From NCBI GenBank assembly GCA_958298945.1, contig OY282610.1, positions 33,115,667 through 33,179,666 on the forward strand: DNA of 64,000 nt, given 5' to 3'. The translations under genes were made by a program, and so were the position numbers. Shown here piece by piece: positions 1 to 10,745 of the stretch. Source of the DNA: Atherix ibis (lineage: Eukaryota > Arthropoda > Insecta > Diptera > Athericidae). Position 1 is the first letter of the stretch, and each line of letters opens with the position of its first letter. Below the pieces are notes generated by a model, which was not told where the DNA came from, ran no database searches, and was given only the letters and a program-made list of their open reading frames with translations.

Positions 1-555
1 TTCTTAGATTTAGTAAATTTTTTTTTCAGTCAATGTGCATATTTCCGAAGGGGAGAGGGATGAAATCCTCTTGCATACTGAGAGAATTTGGCTGCCATAA
101 TTTTTTTAAATTTAATTTCATTTTCTTTTTGGAAAATACAAATTTCAAAAGTTATGGAAGACATTTCTCTCGGGTAAATAATGCAAATTTATTACCAAAA
201 CGATGGAGCTCCAGCCAACAATGGATGTTTTGTTACAGAGTGACGATTATGTCTGACCATACTTTTTTTTAGAAAAAAAAAATTGTTTGGGGTATAATGG
301 AAGTCATTGTATATGCAAAATGAGTTGAAAAAAAGTATACAAATTGATTTTATGGCCGGAGAAGAATAAAAAAAGAATTGGGCCATTTCGATATCACGAG
401 AACAGCGTACAAGACATTTTTAGAATGGATACGAAGCAATGGAGAACATTTTGAACATTGCCACAGACAAAAAGATATTCTATAATATTTAATAGAGTAG
501 TTAAGAGTGGCTATTTTTTGAACGCAGAAGCTTCTATTTACGTCTTTTTATTGCA
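1..555. other. A+T-rich DNA without an identified gene
   Basis: No gene is recognised. Around 180-215 there is a stretch (reading attaccaaaacgatggagct) that resembles, with mismatches, the reverse complement of about 35085-35120, so part of it may belong to a dispersed repeat. A short open stretch at about 385-490 has no recognisable domain. Confidence 0.4.
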
Positions 556-961
556 GCGATACTACACTCATTCAGCTGAACTACTTATAAGATATAGGGA
601 ATATCCTCAAGATAGAGCCGATGCACGGTTATCAGCGACATTGCCACGTGGAACAGATTTGGCCATGGAGAAGTTGACCACTATATGGCCCAGCTTTTGA
701 TAGGACATGAGTCCTTTAGGGCACATCTCTATAAATAGTCGGCCCACTATTGAGGCTACGGATCATGTCTAATTCCACTATCCACGGTTTAGAGGAGAAT
801 TATATTATCGGTGAAAAGCTGTCCCAGAAGCGCATCATGATACAAGTGTAATAATCTCGAGTAATAAAGCAGTTCCGACAGGAAGAAAGAATGAGAAAAA
901 GAAAATAGAATATCAGCCTATTCCCTATGAAACAATACCTAACTATGGTCCCATGGTGAGG
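556..961 (+). pseudogene. R1-like non-LTR retrotransposon ORF2 tail, degraded, left part
   Basis: Reading the plus strand across frames gives the pattern seen after the reverse transcriptase in R1-type elements: a block ending DIATWNRFGHGEVDHYMAQL followed by LIGHESFRAHLYK, then a TAG, and in another frame TIEATDHV, a stop, and FHYPRFRGEL. In the family this region is the C-terminal HxGE-type segment and zinc knuckle that follow the RT domain. At least two stops and one frameshift make it a relic. It is cut by mariner copy 1 at 962, and the 3' untranslated part seems to resume at 2241. The clade (R1 rather than LOA or I) is inferred from these motifs only. Confidence 0.6.
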
Positions 962-963
962 TA

Positions 964-993
964 CGAGGGTCATTCAACAAGTACTTAGCCTCA
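964..993 (+). repeat. left terminal inverted repeat of mariner copy 1
   Basis: Pairs with 2209-2238 on the other strand with about two differences over 28-30 bp. This is where the transposase would bind. Confidence 0.9.
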
Positions 994-1129
994 CCGCCCG
1001 ATGGAACTGCTGTCACAAAAGTAATTTACCATCGTGCAGTACATTCTTTTAGTAGCCTACTGTCGATTCCCTTCATTAGTTTTGTTTTGAGAGCCTTTGA
1101 AAGCGAGCGTGTTGGTCGGTTGCACAAAA

Positions 1130-2174
1130 ATGGAAAAAGAACAATATCGTTCGGTGATTAGATTCTTGTTTTTGGAAGGGAAAACGCGCAGTGGAATCAA
1201 AGATCGCTTGGATGCTGTGTATGGTGACTCTTCTCCTTCGATGGCGACCGTAAAGAATTGGTTCAACGAGTTTGTTCGTGGCCGCACGTCGGTTTTTGAT
1301 GAGCCACGCCCAGGTGCCCCGAAAACGGCTGCTACGGAGGAAAACGTTAAAAAAGTCCACGATCTCGTGTTGGCAGACCGTCGATTGAACGTTCACGAGA
1401 TAGCTGAGACTGTGGGCATCGCAGTAGGAACGGTGCATCATATTCTACACGAAGAACTGGGCATGAGAAAGCTGTCAGCGCGATGGGTGCCGCGTTTGCT
1501 CACACCGGAAAACAAGCGCAACCGTGAGACCACATCAGCGACGTGTTTGGCGCTGTTTCAGCGCAATCCAGCGGAGTTCTTGCGTCGTTTCGTGACCGTC
1601 GACGAAATATGGATTCACTGGTACACACCAGAGACCAAGGAATAGTCGAAACAGTGGACTTCACCCGGCGAACGTGCTCCGAAGAAGGCGAAGACTGTTC
1701 GATCGGCCGGAAAGGTGATGGCCACCGTTTTCTGTGATTCACAAGGTGTGATCCACATCGATTACCTCGAGAAGAGTAAAACAATCACGGGGCGCTACTA
1801 TGCTGACTTATTGGGCCGATTTGATGTCGAATTGAAGAAAAGGCGGCCCCGCTTTGCGAAGAAAAAAGTGCTTTTCCACCACGACAACGCGCCGGCTCAC
1901 ACCTCCGCCGACGCCATGGCCAAATTGGTCGAATTGCGCTACGAATTACTGCCCCATCTACCGTACTCTCCAGATTTGGCCCCCTGTGACTACTTTTTGT
2001 TTCCAAACCTGAAAAAATCACTCGCCGGGAATAGATTTGGGCCGAATGAGGAGGTCATCGTCGCCACGGAGGCCTATTTTGCTTCCCTCGAGAAAATGTT
2101 TGGACGGGTTAAAAAAGTTAGAGCATCGCTGGGCCAAGTGTATCGAGCTTGAAGGAGATTATGTGGAAAAATAA
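1130..2174 (+). pseudogene. mariner transposase, DD34D type, broken (copy 1)
   Basis: A mariner transposase cuts and pastes its own element in the nucleus using three acidic residues. The start is taken as the ATG at 1130 (MEKEQYRS), which matches the N-termini of copies 2 and 3. An N-terminal paired helix-turn-helix (about residues 1-110) is followed by the linker WVPRLLTPENKRNR and the first catalytic Asp in VTVDEIW (residue 158). The second Asp is in HHDNAPAH and the third in SPDLAPCDYFLF, 34 residues apart. Defects are a TAG after YTPETKE (1643-1645), a TGA where the family has Trp in VFWDSQG (about 1735), and a net 5-base loss near 2097-2104 that shifts the frame before the C-terminal tail, which resumes and ends at the TAA at 2172. 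Intact length would be about 347 residues. It cannot make active protein. Confidence 0.92.
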
Positions 2175-2208
2175 ATTACCACCTTTCCAAAATTTTCGTT
2201 TTTCTTTT

Positions 2209-2238
2209 GTAGGCTAAGTACTTGTTGAATAGCCCTCG
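2209..2238 (-). repeat. right terminal inverted repeat of mariner copy 1
   Basis: Inverted partner of 964-993. Confidence 0.9.
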
Positions 2239-2240
2239 TA

Positions 2241-2360
2241 AAGTTGACGAAACCGAAGGTGGGTTTTAGTGGGTAAAAATCCCGAACACTGTAGGGATCG
2301 ATATCTCTAAAGTATCTTTATAAGATTTCCCCGTACCCACCCACGTATAAAAAAAAATCC
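2241..2360 (+). mobile_element. probable 3' untranslated end of the R1-like element
   Basis: Just beyond the mariner the sequence reads gggttttagtgggtaaaaat and later ccgtacccacccacg, so tagtgggta and tacccac can pair as a stem, then an A-run. A conserved stem with these words is usual in 3' ends of R1-type elements. Together with 556-961 it suggests the mariner inserted between the ORF end and the 3' tail of one retroelement. Confidence 0.5.
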
Positions 2361-2904
2361 CTCAGTGACTCTAAACCATGATGATGTACTTTTCGAAAAT
2401 TACAATTTTGTTTTCGAAAATATTATTTTTCCTAATTTAATAAATGATTTATTAAAATAAAATTCGTTAGCCATTTTCTAATCTTAATTTAATTAATATT
2501 ATTTCAGAATGTATCTAATTAAAATTACAAATAATATTTAATTCGAACATGTCGAAAAAAAGTTCGAAACTATTTTAGCATCTAGTGGTATTATGCAGAA
2601 CCAGTTTTAATCACATTATGGCCACACCCAGAATTTGCACTTTCATAATTTCTTATGTATTTTGGTTATCCATCTTGGATTATGACAGTGGCAGTGAGGA
2701 TTTATGTTTTTAATGGGAGTACTGAAGTTATAGGCGATTTTCATTAATTAAGTTAACTAACATTAATAAAATAACAAGGATAGAGTTTTCAAATACCATA
2801 TTTCACAAAAGAATTATTTTTTTGAATTTTCCTTGGTGTCCATTATTGAACATGACCAACAACAAGATGCTAACTGCCATTGGAATATTTTGTGCTTGGT
2901 TTAG
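2361..2904. other. A+T-rich spacer, nothing recognised
   Basis: No coding pattern, terminal repeat or RNA gene seen. Confidence 0.4.
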
Positions 2905-3530
2905 TACGTTTAGACCAGTGTATTAATATGAGTTCTATATTTTGACAGCTTTTGCTTATTATAAATAATTCTTCATAATTCAATTATTTATTTAACTATT
3001 TACTAAATAGTTTATGAGAAAATACTTTATTTGTTCTCATAATTCATAGTTTTTATTTTTAACATATCACTTATGACACGTGACATGTGTCAAAGTCCCG
3101 TTTTTCATGTTTTTATTTTTGACAGATCTCTTATGACACGTGACATGTGTCAAAGTTAAACCCTGCATACAGAGGAAAATCTTAATCAATTGTACTGAAC
3201 TATTTAAGAAAAATCGTATCGAATTTTATGTGCTAGAAAAACGCAAGAACCTTGAAAATAATTTTGAAAATTTTTATATTTAAGATAAATAATTCGATGC
3301 TGGTAATAAAAAAATATATATAAACACAATATTATATATAAATTTTGCTTTTTCTAATACTAATTGTTTCGAAAATGGCCTGCCTGTAGGTTCTTGGGAG
3401 TTCAGATTGAAGCACCCACCCTTCCCCACTTCAGAAATGATGAAGTTTGTATTTCTAAAAAATAGATTTTAATAAAAGATTTTTTATATTAAGATTTTGA
3501 TAAAATTTTTATTTCAATTATTTTGCCTGA
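2905..3530 (+). repeat. dispersed repeat shared with 19619-20470 (DD41D-like leader)
   Basis: Long blocks match the 19.6-20.5 kb region in the same orientation, starting near the words gtttagaccagtgtattaat. It contains two 26-bp words 60 bp apart (3071-3096 and 3131-3156), each with the near-palindrome tgacacgtgacatgtgtca. The sister copy holds about 170 bp more (about 19880-20050), encoding the N-terminal part of a DD41D-like transposase; that part is missing here, with the join near 3160. Confidence 0.6.
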
Positions 3531-4355
3531 ACCTTGTCATATATTTAATATTATTCAAATGGTTACCATGGCACCGATCCTTTTAAGGTAATTATTTTTG
3601 ATGACTTTTTTGCCTTAATAACTTTTAAGTCTGAGAATTGTTTGTGTAAACACGATTTTATCCGGCGTCAAATTGTACGATCCAGAAGGCCAATTGACAT
3701 CATCAAATTTCGAAATTACATAAATTTCAAAAATAAATTTTATGAAAATTTTAATATTTATTCAAAATATTATATTAATTAATATAAAAGAGTATATGAC
3801 ACAGTACAGTATAGAGTCTTTTCGAAACAGAAATATTTAATTTTGTATACAATTTTTCTACTCTATTTGCTAAAATTTATGGGACTCTAAAACTCTTTTT
3901 TAAAAAAAATACTTTTGCCTAGAAATTTAAAAAAAGGATTTTGACTTATACTTTTTTCAACATTATTGGAAAATAGAGTGTTAACTAATATGCCTGAAAT
4001 TAAGTGCCAACAAATTAGAAACACTCCAGAATAAATTAATTCGATATCGAACATTATACATTGACTCAAATTCAAAAATGAAGACGCTGTGTCTTGTTAA
4101 AACCACATATGTGTATGGTCCAGAATAAAATTTTGTTTATTTACCTATCTAGAGATTCGAAATAGAAGCCTTACCGATGAAGAAAATATTGTTCGAAATT
4201 AATTTACTAATTTAACCATAGTGGTTTCTAGTTAAACAATCTATGATGTAAAATGGCAAACTTTAAGCTAAACAAAAGTTTTCTTGAATAAAATATATGC
4301 TTAATTGCTGTCAAATAACGGGACTATACTTTCCGAACTACAAAATAGATAACCC
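3531..4355 (-). pseudogene. DD41D-like transposase relic (minus)
   Basis: On the minus strand, around 3660-3720, the translation VISKFDDVNWPSGSYNLTP resembles the transposase block that in related copies reads NWPPRSCDLTPLDFF. The right end (about 4325-4353) reads ttccgaactacaaaatagat followed by aaccc, the terminal sequence shared by many copies here. The body between is too decayed to translate. Assignment to the DD41D (rosa-like) group of Tc1/mariner is from protein resemblance. Confidence 0.55.
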
Positions 4356-5141
4356 ATTATTTTGATGAGAATATACCAAGGAATCACGCTAAAGAATATA
4401 ACTCTTTGTATATATTAAATTATGTTTAATAAGAAAATATATACATTTATGACTTGTTTAGTTTTCTTTAAAAATTCAAATAACGTTAAGATTATGCACA
4501 ATTTAACTATGGAAAAAAAAGGTAAATAATTTCATATATTACAATATATTGTCTGTTTGTATAATATTTATCCGTTTAATCTTACAAAATAACAAAAGTC
4601 AAAAGTTAAAATACAAAAATAATTACTGAATTAATTATGCTTTCCATGTCATTAATTTTAATTCAGTAAGCACTCAACAATAATTATAAGAATAGTACTT
4701 GTGTTCGGCTAATTTTACAATGTTTTTTTGAGATAGGAAATAATTAATTTTTCATTCAGATTTTCTTCTTATATCATATTTTGTTATCTGATTATACTGT
4801 TAGTATTATTATTATTTACAATAGAAGAAATTTACATCGATTAACATATCTGTAATCAAATAAACCAAAAATAACTTTTAAGTAGTTTTCACCTCTACAA
4901 CGATATGATATGGAATTCCTAATCAAGGAGTTTTATGCAGTCAATTGTCCTTCCTTCAATTTCTAATAACTGCAATTCGAACATAGGCAGGACTCAAACT
5001 GTATTATGTAGAATAATAAATATGTTTTAAAATTATTTTTTTTTAAATAGAGACTTCTGTTTGCAACCCTAAACATTTCTAAAATTCCACTTATACAATT
5101 GAATTTCATTAAAAAAAAATAGCCTAATGCGAATAAAATAA
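4356..5141. other. A+T-rich spacer, nothing recognised
   Basis: No gene or repeat boundary could be supported. Confidence 0.4.
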
Positions 5142-6400
5142 TTTCTCTGTTTTTTTTCCACAAGTCATCAATATTATCAAATATTACCAATATTCCGATA
5201 TTCTACCAATATCACAACAATTACTATCCCCATTAAAATGGATAGCAAAATTAGCATTTATGATATTGTTGCCATCGAAACCGGCATCGATTGGCCGGTC
5301 TAGTCTGGGTCAGTCACGTCTATACGAAAATGTGCTATAATAGGTCTGAGACAGCATCATGATCATGATCATAGTCGTGATCATTATTTACATCCATACA
5401 TACACACCAATATCCACGTCCGTAGACTTAGATCGGTTGGTGATCTTGCCCCTTGTAGGCATGGTAAGCAAGATCGTTAAAGTTTTATAATAGTCCCCCA
5501 GGTAATAATCACAGTAAGTAAGGTTAGGAATTTTTTAAATTTATTTTTATTTACTATAATTTTAAAGCAATAAATTTGAACAATTCATAACAAAATATGA
5601 AAATTACTTTCGGATATACCAACCGAAATAAATTAAATACTCTGACAATTATTATTTCTGATAATATAAAAATTCCTCCTAAACTAACTATAGAACCGAA
5701 TGGAAATTTTAATATAAAGAACTTCCTATTAGGATATTTTGGGGTAAGCCACAACTCGTACTTGGGTAATTGATGCCTTTCATTGATGAATAGGTAAGGA
5801 ATGGTAACCAATTATCAATGTTATTGCATAAAGTAAGTCTTAGAGTTGTGTCTTTTTCAAAAATGTGATAAATTTTGGTTCAATTTGGCCCAAACTGTGA
5901 GAACTTATAGAAATTATTATGATTTTTGTCGTGTAGATTTTCTAATTATATATTTTATGCAAACTATAGTTAATAAGTTTTTTTTAAAGTATTATAATTT
6001 TTGTACTCGCATAGTAGAGATTTTGACAAACACAAATTCTCTTATCCAGATGGTATATCCCCTATAGCTCTGAAGAGATATTCTTCTACACTGTCAAAAA
6101 CGCTGCGTAAGCAGCCTTCCTTTTCTTCACAAATTTTTCAGAATAAATCGAAAATAATACTCGTTCAACTAGTCCACAAAATAGGCAAGTCCCCTTCCAA
6201 TTATGGACCCATCACACTAAGGTGTCTTCTTTCTAAGGTGGTCGTGGAAATGCTAATAAATTATCAGTTAATGAAGTATCTTCAATGAAGGGAGCTACTC
6301 AGTAACTATCAATATAGTTTTTGGAGTAATAGATCCACTGGAGATTTGATGGCATATCTAGCCGAAAAATAGGAGAACACTCTGCAGTGTTGAATTATTG
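5142..6400 (+). mobile_element. non-LTR retrotransposon relic, copy 1, left part
   Basis: This stretch is collinear with 57828-59110, with scattered substitutions and small indels. The first 800 bp has no recognised coding function but contains a block with catcatgatcatgatcatag and a possible splice-donor-like ccaggtaat. From about 6030 the plus strand gives reverse transcriptase words of the Jockey type: PDGISPIALKR, then IILVQLVHKIGKSPSNYGPI, then LLSKVVVEMLINYQLMKYL, a stop, and STGDLMAYLAEK. Stops and frameshifts are frequent. Mariner copy 2 interrupts it at 6401 and it resumes at 7684. Confidence 0.75.
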
Positions 6401-7683
6401 TACGAGGGTCGTTCATTAAGTCCTTAGAAAAAATGGAAAAAACTGTTTTTTTAAAAAAAAATTTTATTTTTTAACATAATCGCCTTTTTGCTTTATACAC
6501 TTTTCCAACCGTTTTTCCAAAATTTTTATCCCGTCCAAAAACTAGGATTTCGGAAGTTCTGCAAAATACTCATCCGTTTGAGCAATGACGTCCTCGTTGG
6601 AAGTGAACCGTCGTCCGCCAAGCAATTTCTTCAGATTGGGGAAAAGAAAATAGTCACTCGGGGCCAAATCTGGTGAATAAGCGGGATGCTGCAACAATTC
6701 CATTCTCAATTCCACAATTTGGCCATGGAAACAGCGCAGGTGTGCATACGCGCATTGTCCTGATGCAAGAGGATTTTTTTCTTCTTCAGATGGGGGCGTT
6801 TCTCTTTGATTTCCTCGCTCAACCGTTGTAATAACGACGCGTAATACGCTCCTGTTATTGTTTTTCCTTTTTCCAAGTAGTCGATAAAAATGATGCCCTG
6901 CGAATCCCAAAAGACCGTGGCCGTCACCTTGCCGGCCGATGGCACAGTTTTTGCCTTCTTCGGAGCCCGTTCACTCTTGAAAATCCACTGTGATGACTGT
7001 CTCTTCGTTTCTGGAGTGTAGTAGTGTATCCAGGTTTCGTCCACAGTAAAATATCGACGAAGGAATTCGGCAGGATTGCGATGAAAGAGTGCCAACATAG
7101 CCTCAGAGTCCACTACACGATTGCGCTTATTCTCCTCTGAGAGCAAACGCGGCACCCATCTTGCCGAAATTTTTTTCACAGACAATTTTTCATGCAAAAT
7201 TGAAGCGACTGTATCTTGTGATATGCCCGTGGCCTCAACTAATTCGCGCACTTTAATTCGCCGATCGTTCAAAATCAGATCGTGGATTTTGTCGATGATT
7301 TCAGGAGTAGACACCTCAACTGGGCGTCCTGAACGATGTTCATCTTTTGTGGATGAACGGCCACGTTTAAATTCATTCACCCAATTGTAAACCGTCGCAA
7401 ACACAGGTGCAGTTGTGCCATGAACTGCTTTCAACTCGGCTTTGATTTCTTTCGGGCTTAAGCCTTTCAAATGGAGATGTTTGATGACAGCCCTAAACTC
7501 GCTTTTTTCCATTGTTATGCACAAATAAATGTCGTTAACTTTAATCGACGATAGAAATTGACCTGCGCTATGGATCGAGCTGAAATATCCTGTCGATAAT
7601 GCTACTTACAAAAAAAAAATCTTTACCGACACTACGAGCGCAATTTCTCGGATTTTCTAAGGCCTTATTGGACGACCCTCGTA
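6401..7683 (-). mobile_element. mariner-type transposon copy 2, full length, inactive
   Basis: TA duplications lie at 6401-6402 and 7682-7683. The left inverted end begins cgagggtcgttcattaagtc and the reverse complement of the right begins cgagggtcgtccaataaggc. The element is 1279 bp without TAs. The retroelement copy at 59.1 kb has an uninterrupted sequence with a single TA at the matching place (about 59112), a paralogous empty site that confirms both borders. Copies 2, 3 and 4 are one close family. Confidence 0.96.
6464..7512 (-). pseudogene. mariner transposase, DD34D type, broken (copy 2)
   Basis: Start is the ATG at 7512 (MEKSEFRAVIKHLHLKG). The N-terminal helix-turn-helix pair, WVPRLLSEENKRNR linker, first Asp in FTVDETWIHYY and second Asp in LLHQDNARMH are all in one frame down to 6706. 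One T is missing in a T-run (about 6717-6719, three T against four in copy 3), which shifts the frame; the third Asp (SPDLAPSDYFLF) follows in the next frame, 34 residues after the second. A TAT to TAG change at about 6542-6544 then ends the protein before the last 25 residues; the old stop is at 6464-6466. So only two lesions separate it from an open frame, yet it is inactive as it stands. Confidence 0.94.
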
Positions 7684-8365
7684 CTAAAGGCATTTGACCG
7701 AGTTGCCTCCTTAAACGGATTAGAAGCTACTTTCACAGCAGTTCAATACAATTTGTTTTGGATGACATCAAGTCTGCAGTCTACCAAATAAATGCTGGAA
7801 CTTCAACGTAAGTTAAAGTCATTAAATTCAGCTACAAACAGTATATTATTAATATGAGATTCGAAAAACACAAAACAGTCTCCTGTCTCTAGATTATAGC
7901 TTTAAAAGAGTTGAATCATTTTCCTATTTGGGGTCAAGGGTCAAGCGTCGCAGCCTATAATAATATGAGGAAAGAAATCCGCTCGAAAATTCTGACCATA
8001 ATATCGAAGTGTCTGATGAACAGGATACTAGTGTTGCCAGTCCTCATCTATTTTTCGAAAACTTGGGATCTCAGCAAAAACTAGTGCGAACGGTTCCTTC
8101 GATGATATCCCGAAGAGTTATTGCGACCGCCCCCGGTTGTGGATGGAATTATGCTGAAAAGGGTGTAGTGGGATAGACACTTAATCCGTATGGATGAGGA
8201 AAATCGGGCGCCATTTATAGTCCCAAAACTCGAGATAGACCCGAACCTGCCTTTGGTAGAGCGGTGGGGTTAAAAAAAACATGTTGGGAGTGTCAAGACG
8301 CCGAAAACATACTGGGAGTGTCAAACTAGAAGACCTCGGCGTGAAGCCTTTGATTCAGCAGATCT
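7684..8365 (+). pseudogene. non-LTR retrotransposon relic, copy 1, right part
   Basis: Continues the retroelement after the mariner. Plus-strand words include FDRVASLNGLEATF, VLDDIKSAVYQINAGTS (family form NAGVPQGS), LSLDYSFKRVESFSYLGS, and MRKEIRSKILTIISKCLMN, all typical of the RT and the region behind it. It matches 59111-59765. Many stops; homology ends near the word agatctatacc. Confidence 0.7.
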
Positions 8366-10384
8366 ATACCAAACTCCCGGTCTCCTGTCTCTCAAGCAAA
8401 AAACTTTACCTTTCTGATACAACTCATACATATTCGCCATAAGCAGAAATACAATTGTCATGTAAGAGCAAGCGCTTCTAAAACGTCATTGCACTTAAAA
8501 GATGGGCTACAAAATCAACCAAAAATATGAATATGTTAGGTGCAAAAATACTACGGAGTCATTAAACTCACTGGAACAGCGACGTAATATCTCCTGTATT
8601 TCTTTATTTTTTCGTATTTTCTATATCCTTTTAATTATTTTACTGTAATACTCGTCAGTTCATATTGAATTCCCTTTTCGAACGTACTGTAAAATATCAA
8701 GATTTGTTTTTCGACGCTTGAAAACTATTAGAAGAGATAAAGTGTACAATTTTTATATTTATAAAAAAATAAAACAAAATCTACACTTATAAAATCTTAC
8801 CTGTTAGCTTTGGGAAGCTCTACACTCAAATACAAATACTCCTAAGCTTATCTTGTTCCAATTTTCTCTATATTTTTTTTTTCTGTATGTTTTCCATTCG
8901 TAATTGTTTCTGTTAAGGTAATGATTTTCGGCAACTAATATCCATTGTTGATGAGCGGATCATTCCAACGAACAATCAGTCATGAGTGAATTCTTCCAAA
9001 ATTTGTGGCATTTTAAAGAAATTGTAATATGCTCGCACAATGGGGAGAATAAATAAATAAATACTCCAGCAAAGCTCAAGGTTTCAAATAAAAGTCACTC
9101 TAACTTACGAGTACGTGTACGAGTAGTTGTGATCAGTTAAAAAAAAATCCAAGCATAAACTTTAATTTTGAATTGTAATGGATAATTTTAATGGTAATTT
9201 AAGGAGTACTCTCTTATATATGGTAAGTATTCATTCATGTGTTCGTATATTAATTATATTCGTTAGTGGTGTGCAATAAGAAAAAAAATTTTAAAACACG
9301 CAATTAAGCTTGAGTGAGTTTATGGCGTTTTTTCTATTTTGTTTTTTTTATGCAGTATGTGTGATTTGACGGAAGTCTGCAAAACGTATTTCAACTGGCA
9401 GAAAACAAAGGAAATAAATACTCTGAAGAGAAGAACATTAACAATATACTTGGTATAAAGAAAAAGGAAAAAAAACTAAAGAAAATAAAATAAATTTAGT
9501 TTGGAGAAGAAAAGCCATTTCGTGTATGACCTCATCCATAACCCTGACAGTGATCTGACTTGGCGTATTTTGGTCTGGTCTGGCTTACTCTTCTGGCCTG
9601 CTTTACGTGTACAACGAACGATCTGATCTAATGAAGTCTGATCTCTTCGGTTTAGCCTATCCAGACCTAAAGAATACCATCAACAGTACCCGCAGAGATA
9701 ATTTTCACTCTACACTATCATCACCATCACCATTGTTAATGCCATTGTCCATATTCGTAAGCTCTTGAATTTAATTGCAAAGCAAATCAAAATTTTTGAT
9801 CACAAAGAATGAGCTACGAAAAATATACTCGTATATGTATGAATATTCGGTTAGATTAATTTGCACCCACACAATGACAGTCGACTAAGGAATGACAGTA
9901 GTTTGTAAAATTGTATGGTCCGATGACTGATGATGATAATAATGCTGAGGGGTCTCTCTATATGGTTGAACGCCTACCCGCACTTGTGCTCTATTCATAC
10001 TATTTGCTATCAGCGCCTAATCAAATTAAAGTAAAATAATAAAATTAAAAAAAAACCTATTTATATACGCTTCCAAGCAGAAATTTTTTTCCCTAAATTT
10101 CCAACTTTAAAAGAAAACTAATTTTTAAATAAAAAAAAACGAAATTTTATTGTAAAGGTCTTTTGAGGTTATATTTTTTTTTGTTTAGGTGATAAATCAG
10201 TTTTGACAAAAAAACTAAAAGTTAAAATTGCGAGAAAAAGTCAAAATATAATAAAATTTCGTCTGCTTTTTGAGTTTTTAAATATAACGAAAATTGACCA
10301 AACTTGTACTTTTTTTTTCTTGTTTTTTTTTTTTTTTTTATCTACAACTACAATTGTTATATAACAAGCAGATTTATATAACAT
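8366..10384. other. A+T-rich spacer with a short unexplained open stretch
   Basis: No gene is recognised. About 9500-9630 is less A+T-rich and stays open for roughly 45 codons on the plus strand, with a hydrophobic run RILVWSGLLFWPALRV, but no family match comes to mind. The rest looks non-coding. Confidence 0.35.
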
Positions 10385-10562
10385 TTTAAAATTAACAATC
10401 TTATACATCATGAAATGGCGTTTCTCTAACTAACGGAAGTGAGATTCCTCTAGAAAATCTCCAGGCCATTGTTTTATAAGTCTCCGATGAGTGTTTCTGG
10501 GGAGAGCAGGCAGTAGAGGACAATTCTTTCACAAGTGGATTACGATGATAGGATAAACGGGA

Positions 10563-10642
10563 GTGAAATTTTTGATAGTGAAAAAAATGCACAGGTCCTA
10601 AAGAAAGGACCTGTGCATTTTTTCCACTATCAAAAATTTTAC
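10563..10642. repeat. 80-bp hairpin, 37-bp arms
   Basis: Arms 10563-10599 and 10606-10642 pair with 2 mismatches around the 6-base loop aaagaa. The core is aggtcct and aggacct; outer arms contain tttttgatagtg. Confidence 0.93.
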
Positions 10643-10745
10643 TTTTTTTTTCACTATCAAAAATTTCACTTTTTTTTCACTATCAAAAATTTCACAGGTC
10701 CTAAAGAAAGACCTGTGCATTTTTTTCACTATTTTTTCACTATCA
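10612..10745. repeat. iterated cactatcaaaaat units following the hairpin
   Basis: The word cactatcaaaaa, or its start cactatc, recurs at about 10624, 10652, 10679 and 10738, spaced by T-runs, and a second smaller hairpin (cacaggtc with gacctgtg) lies at about 10693-10720. It is a direct and inverted amplification of one short sequence. Confidence 0.85.

Larger units (their letters stand above)
962..2240 (+). mobile_element. mariner-type transposon copy 1, full length, inactive
   Basis: The element is bounded by a TA at each end (962-963 and 2239-2240), the expected mariner target duplication. Inside are inverted ends of about 28 bp: the left begins cgagggtcattcaacaagta and the reverse complement of the right begins cgagggctattcaacaagta. 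Length without the TAs is 1275 bp, normal for mariner. It carries one transposase pseudogene on the plus strand. The ends resemble those of copies 2-4 but the protein is clearly more distant, so this is a related lineage rather than the same one. It sits inside an R1-like relic. Confidence 0.93.

Noticed and set aside
5142..8365. Long terminal repeats, given two distant direct copies with 57828-59765
   Set aside because: The repeated unit itself contains RT words, and no LTR-type ends, primer-binding site or integrase lie between the copies.
10545..10745. Palindromic repeat block considered as a CRISPR-like array
   Set aside because: The DNA is eukaryotic; spacers are T-runs, repeats are irregular and overlap with hairpins.
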